In this document: positions 13,451-13,453 of the stretch, piece after piece
Position numbering within the stretch: position 1 is the first letter of the stretch
Layout of the letters: each line of letters starts with the position of its first letter
Assembly (NCBI GenBank): GCA_900547475.1
Contig: URGW01000056.1
Span: 1 to 13,453, forward strand
Direction: 5' to 3'
Source: an uncultured Clostridium sp.
GTDB lineage: Bacteria > Bacillota > Clostridia > Clostridiales > Clostridiaceae
DNA: 13,453 nucleotides
Made by a program: the position numbers and the translations under genes
Notes under the pieces: model-generated
Database searches by the model: none
What the model was told of the DNA's origin: nothing
What the model saw: only the letters and a program-made list of their open reading frames with translations

Positions 13451-13453
13451 AAA

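Overview
The window is very AT-rich, with TTA/AGA/ATA-biased codons, purine-rich Shine-Dalgarno sequences (GGAGG, GGGGAG) and TTGACA/TATAAT-like promoters. Together with a clostridial-type ECF sigma/DUF4179 anti-sigma pair this points to a low-GC Firmicute, most likely Clostridium sensu stricto. The sugar genes suggest a gut or mucosal organism that feeds on mucin or milk glycans. The species cannot be fixed from the sequence alone.

Layout. Positions 130-206 hold a tRNA-Arg(TCG). Then follow minus-strand housekeeping-type units: a DUF4179 anti-sigma gene and its ECF sigma factor (239-1441), a short single-stranded-DNA-binding protein (1663-2016) with its own promoter and terminator, and an exported glycerophosphodiester phosphodiesterase (2094-2870). 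From 2995 to 12250 lies a large minus-strand sugar cluster. In transcription order it is: two ABC permeases, a GH112 beta-1,3-galactosyl-N-acetylhexosamine phosphorylase, a previously uncalled 52-residue membrane protein, a sugar-1-phosphate nucleotidyltransferase, an N-acetylhexosamine 1-kinase (NahK type), an alpha-D-phosphohexomutase, and finally an ABC sugar-binding lipoprotein with its own promoter and terminator. A divergent AraC-family regulator (12449-13318, plus strand) faces the first permease across a 198-bp control region. A bidirectional terminator and a minus-strand tRNA-Gly(TCC) close the window.

How the genes work together (family knowledge plus inference). The lipoprotein and two permeases import galacto-N-biose or lacto-N-biose, borrowing an ATPase from elsewhere because none is encoded here. 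The GH112 enzyme splits the disaccharide with phosphate into galactose-1-phosphate and GalNAc or GlcNAc. The kinase makes HexNAc-1-phosphate. The nucleotidyltransferase and mutase probably replace the GalT-centred branch of the Bifidobacterium pathway and feed the sugar phosphates into UDP-sugars and glycolysis. AraC probably activates the permease promoter in response to the sugar.

Unusual structure: a 21-bp-spaced pair of TTGCT half-sites plus a 9-bp inverted repeat in the araC/permease control region; a 9-base core (GTAAACGTT) shared by the araC and binding-protein promoters and resembling a CcpA cre; a 100-bp element with 27-base imperfect inverted ends inside the operon, overlapping the GH112 stop codon; and a 10-bp hairpin abutting the ssb ribosome-binding site. 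The pathway itself is known from relatives. The less familiar parts are the small membrane protein, the element with inverted ends, and the nucleotidyltransferase/mutase variant of the pathway.
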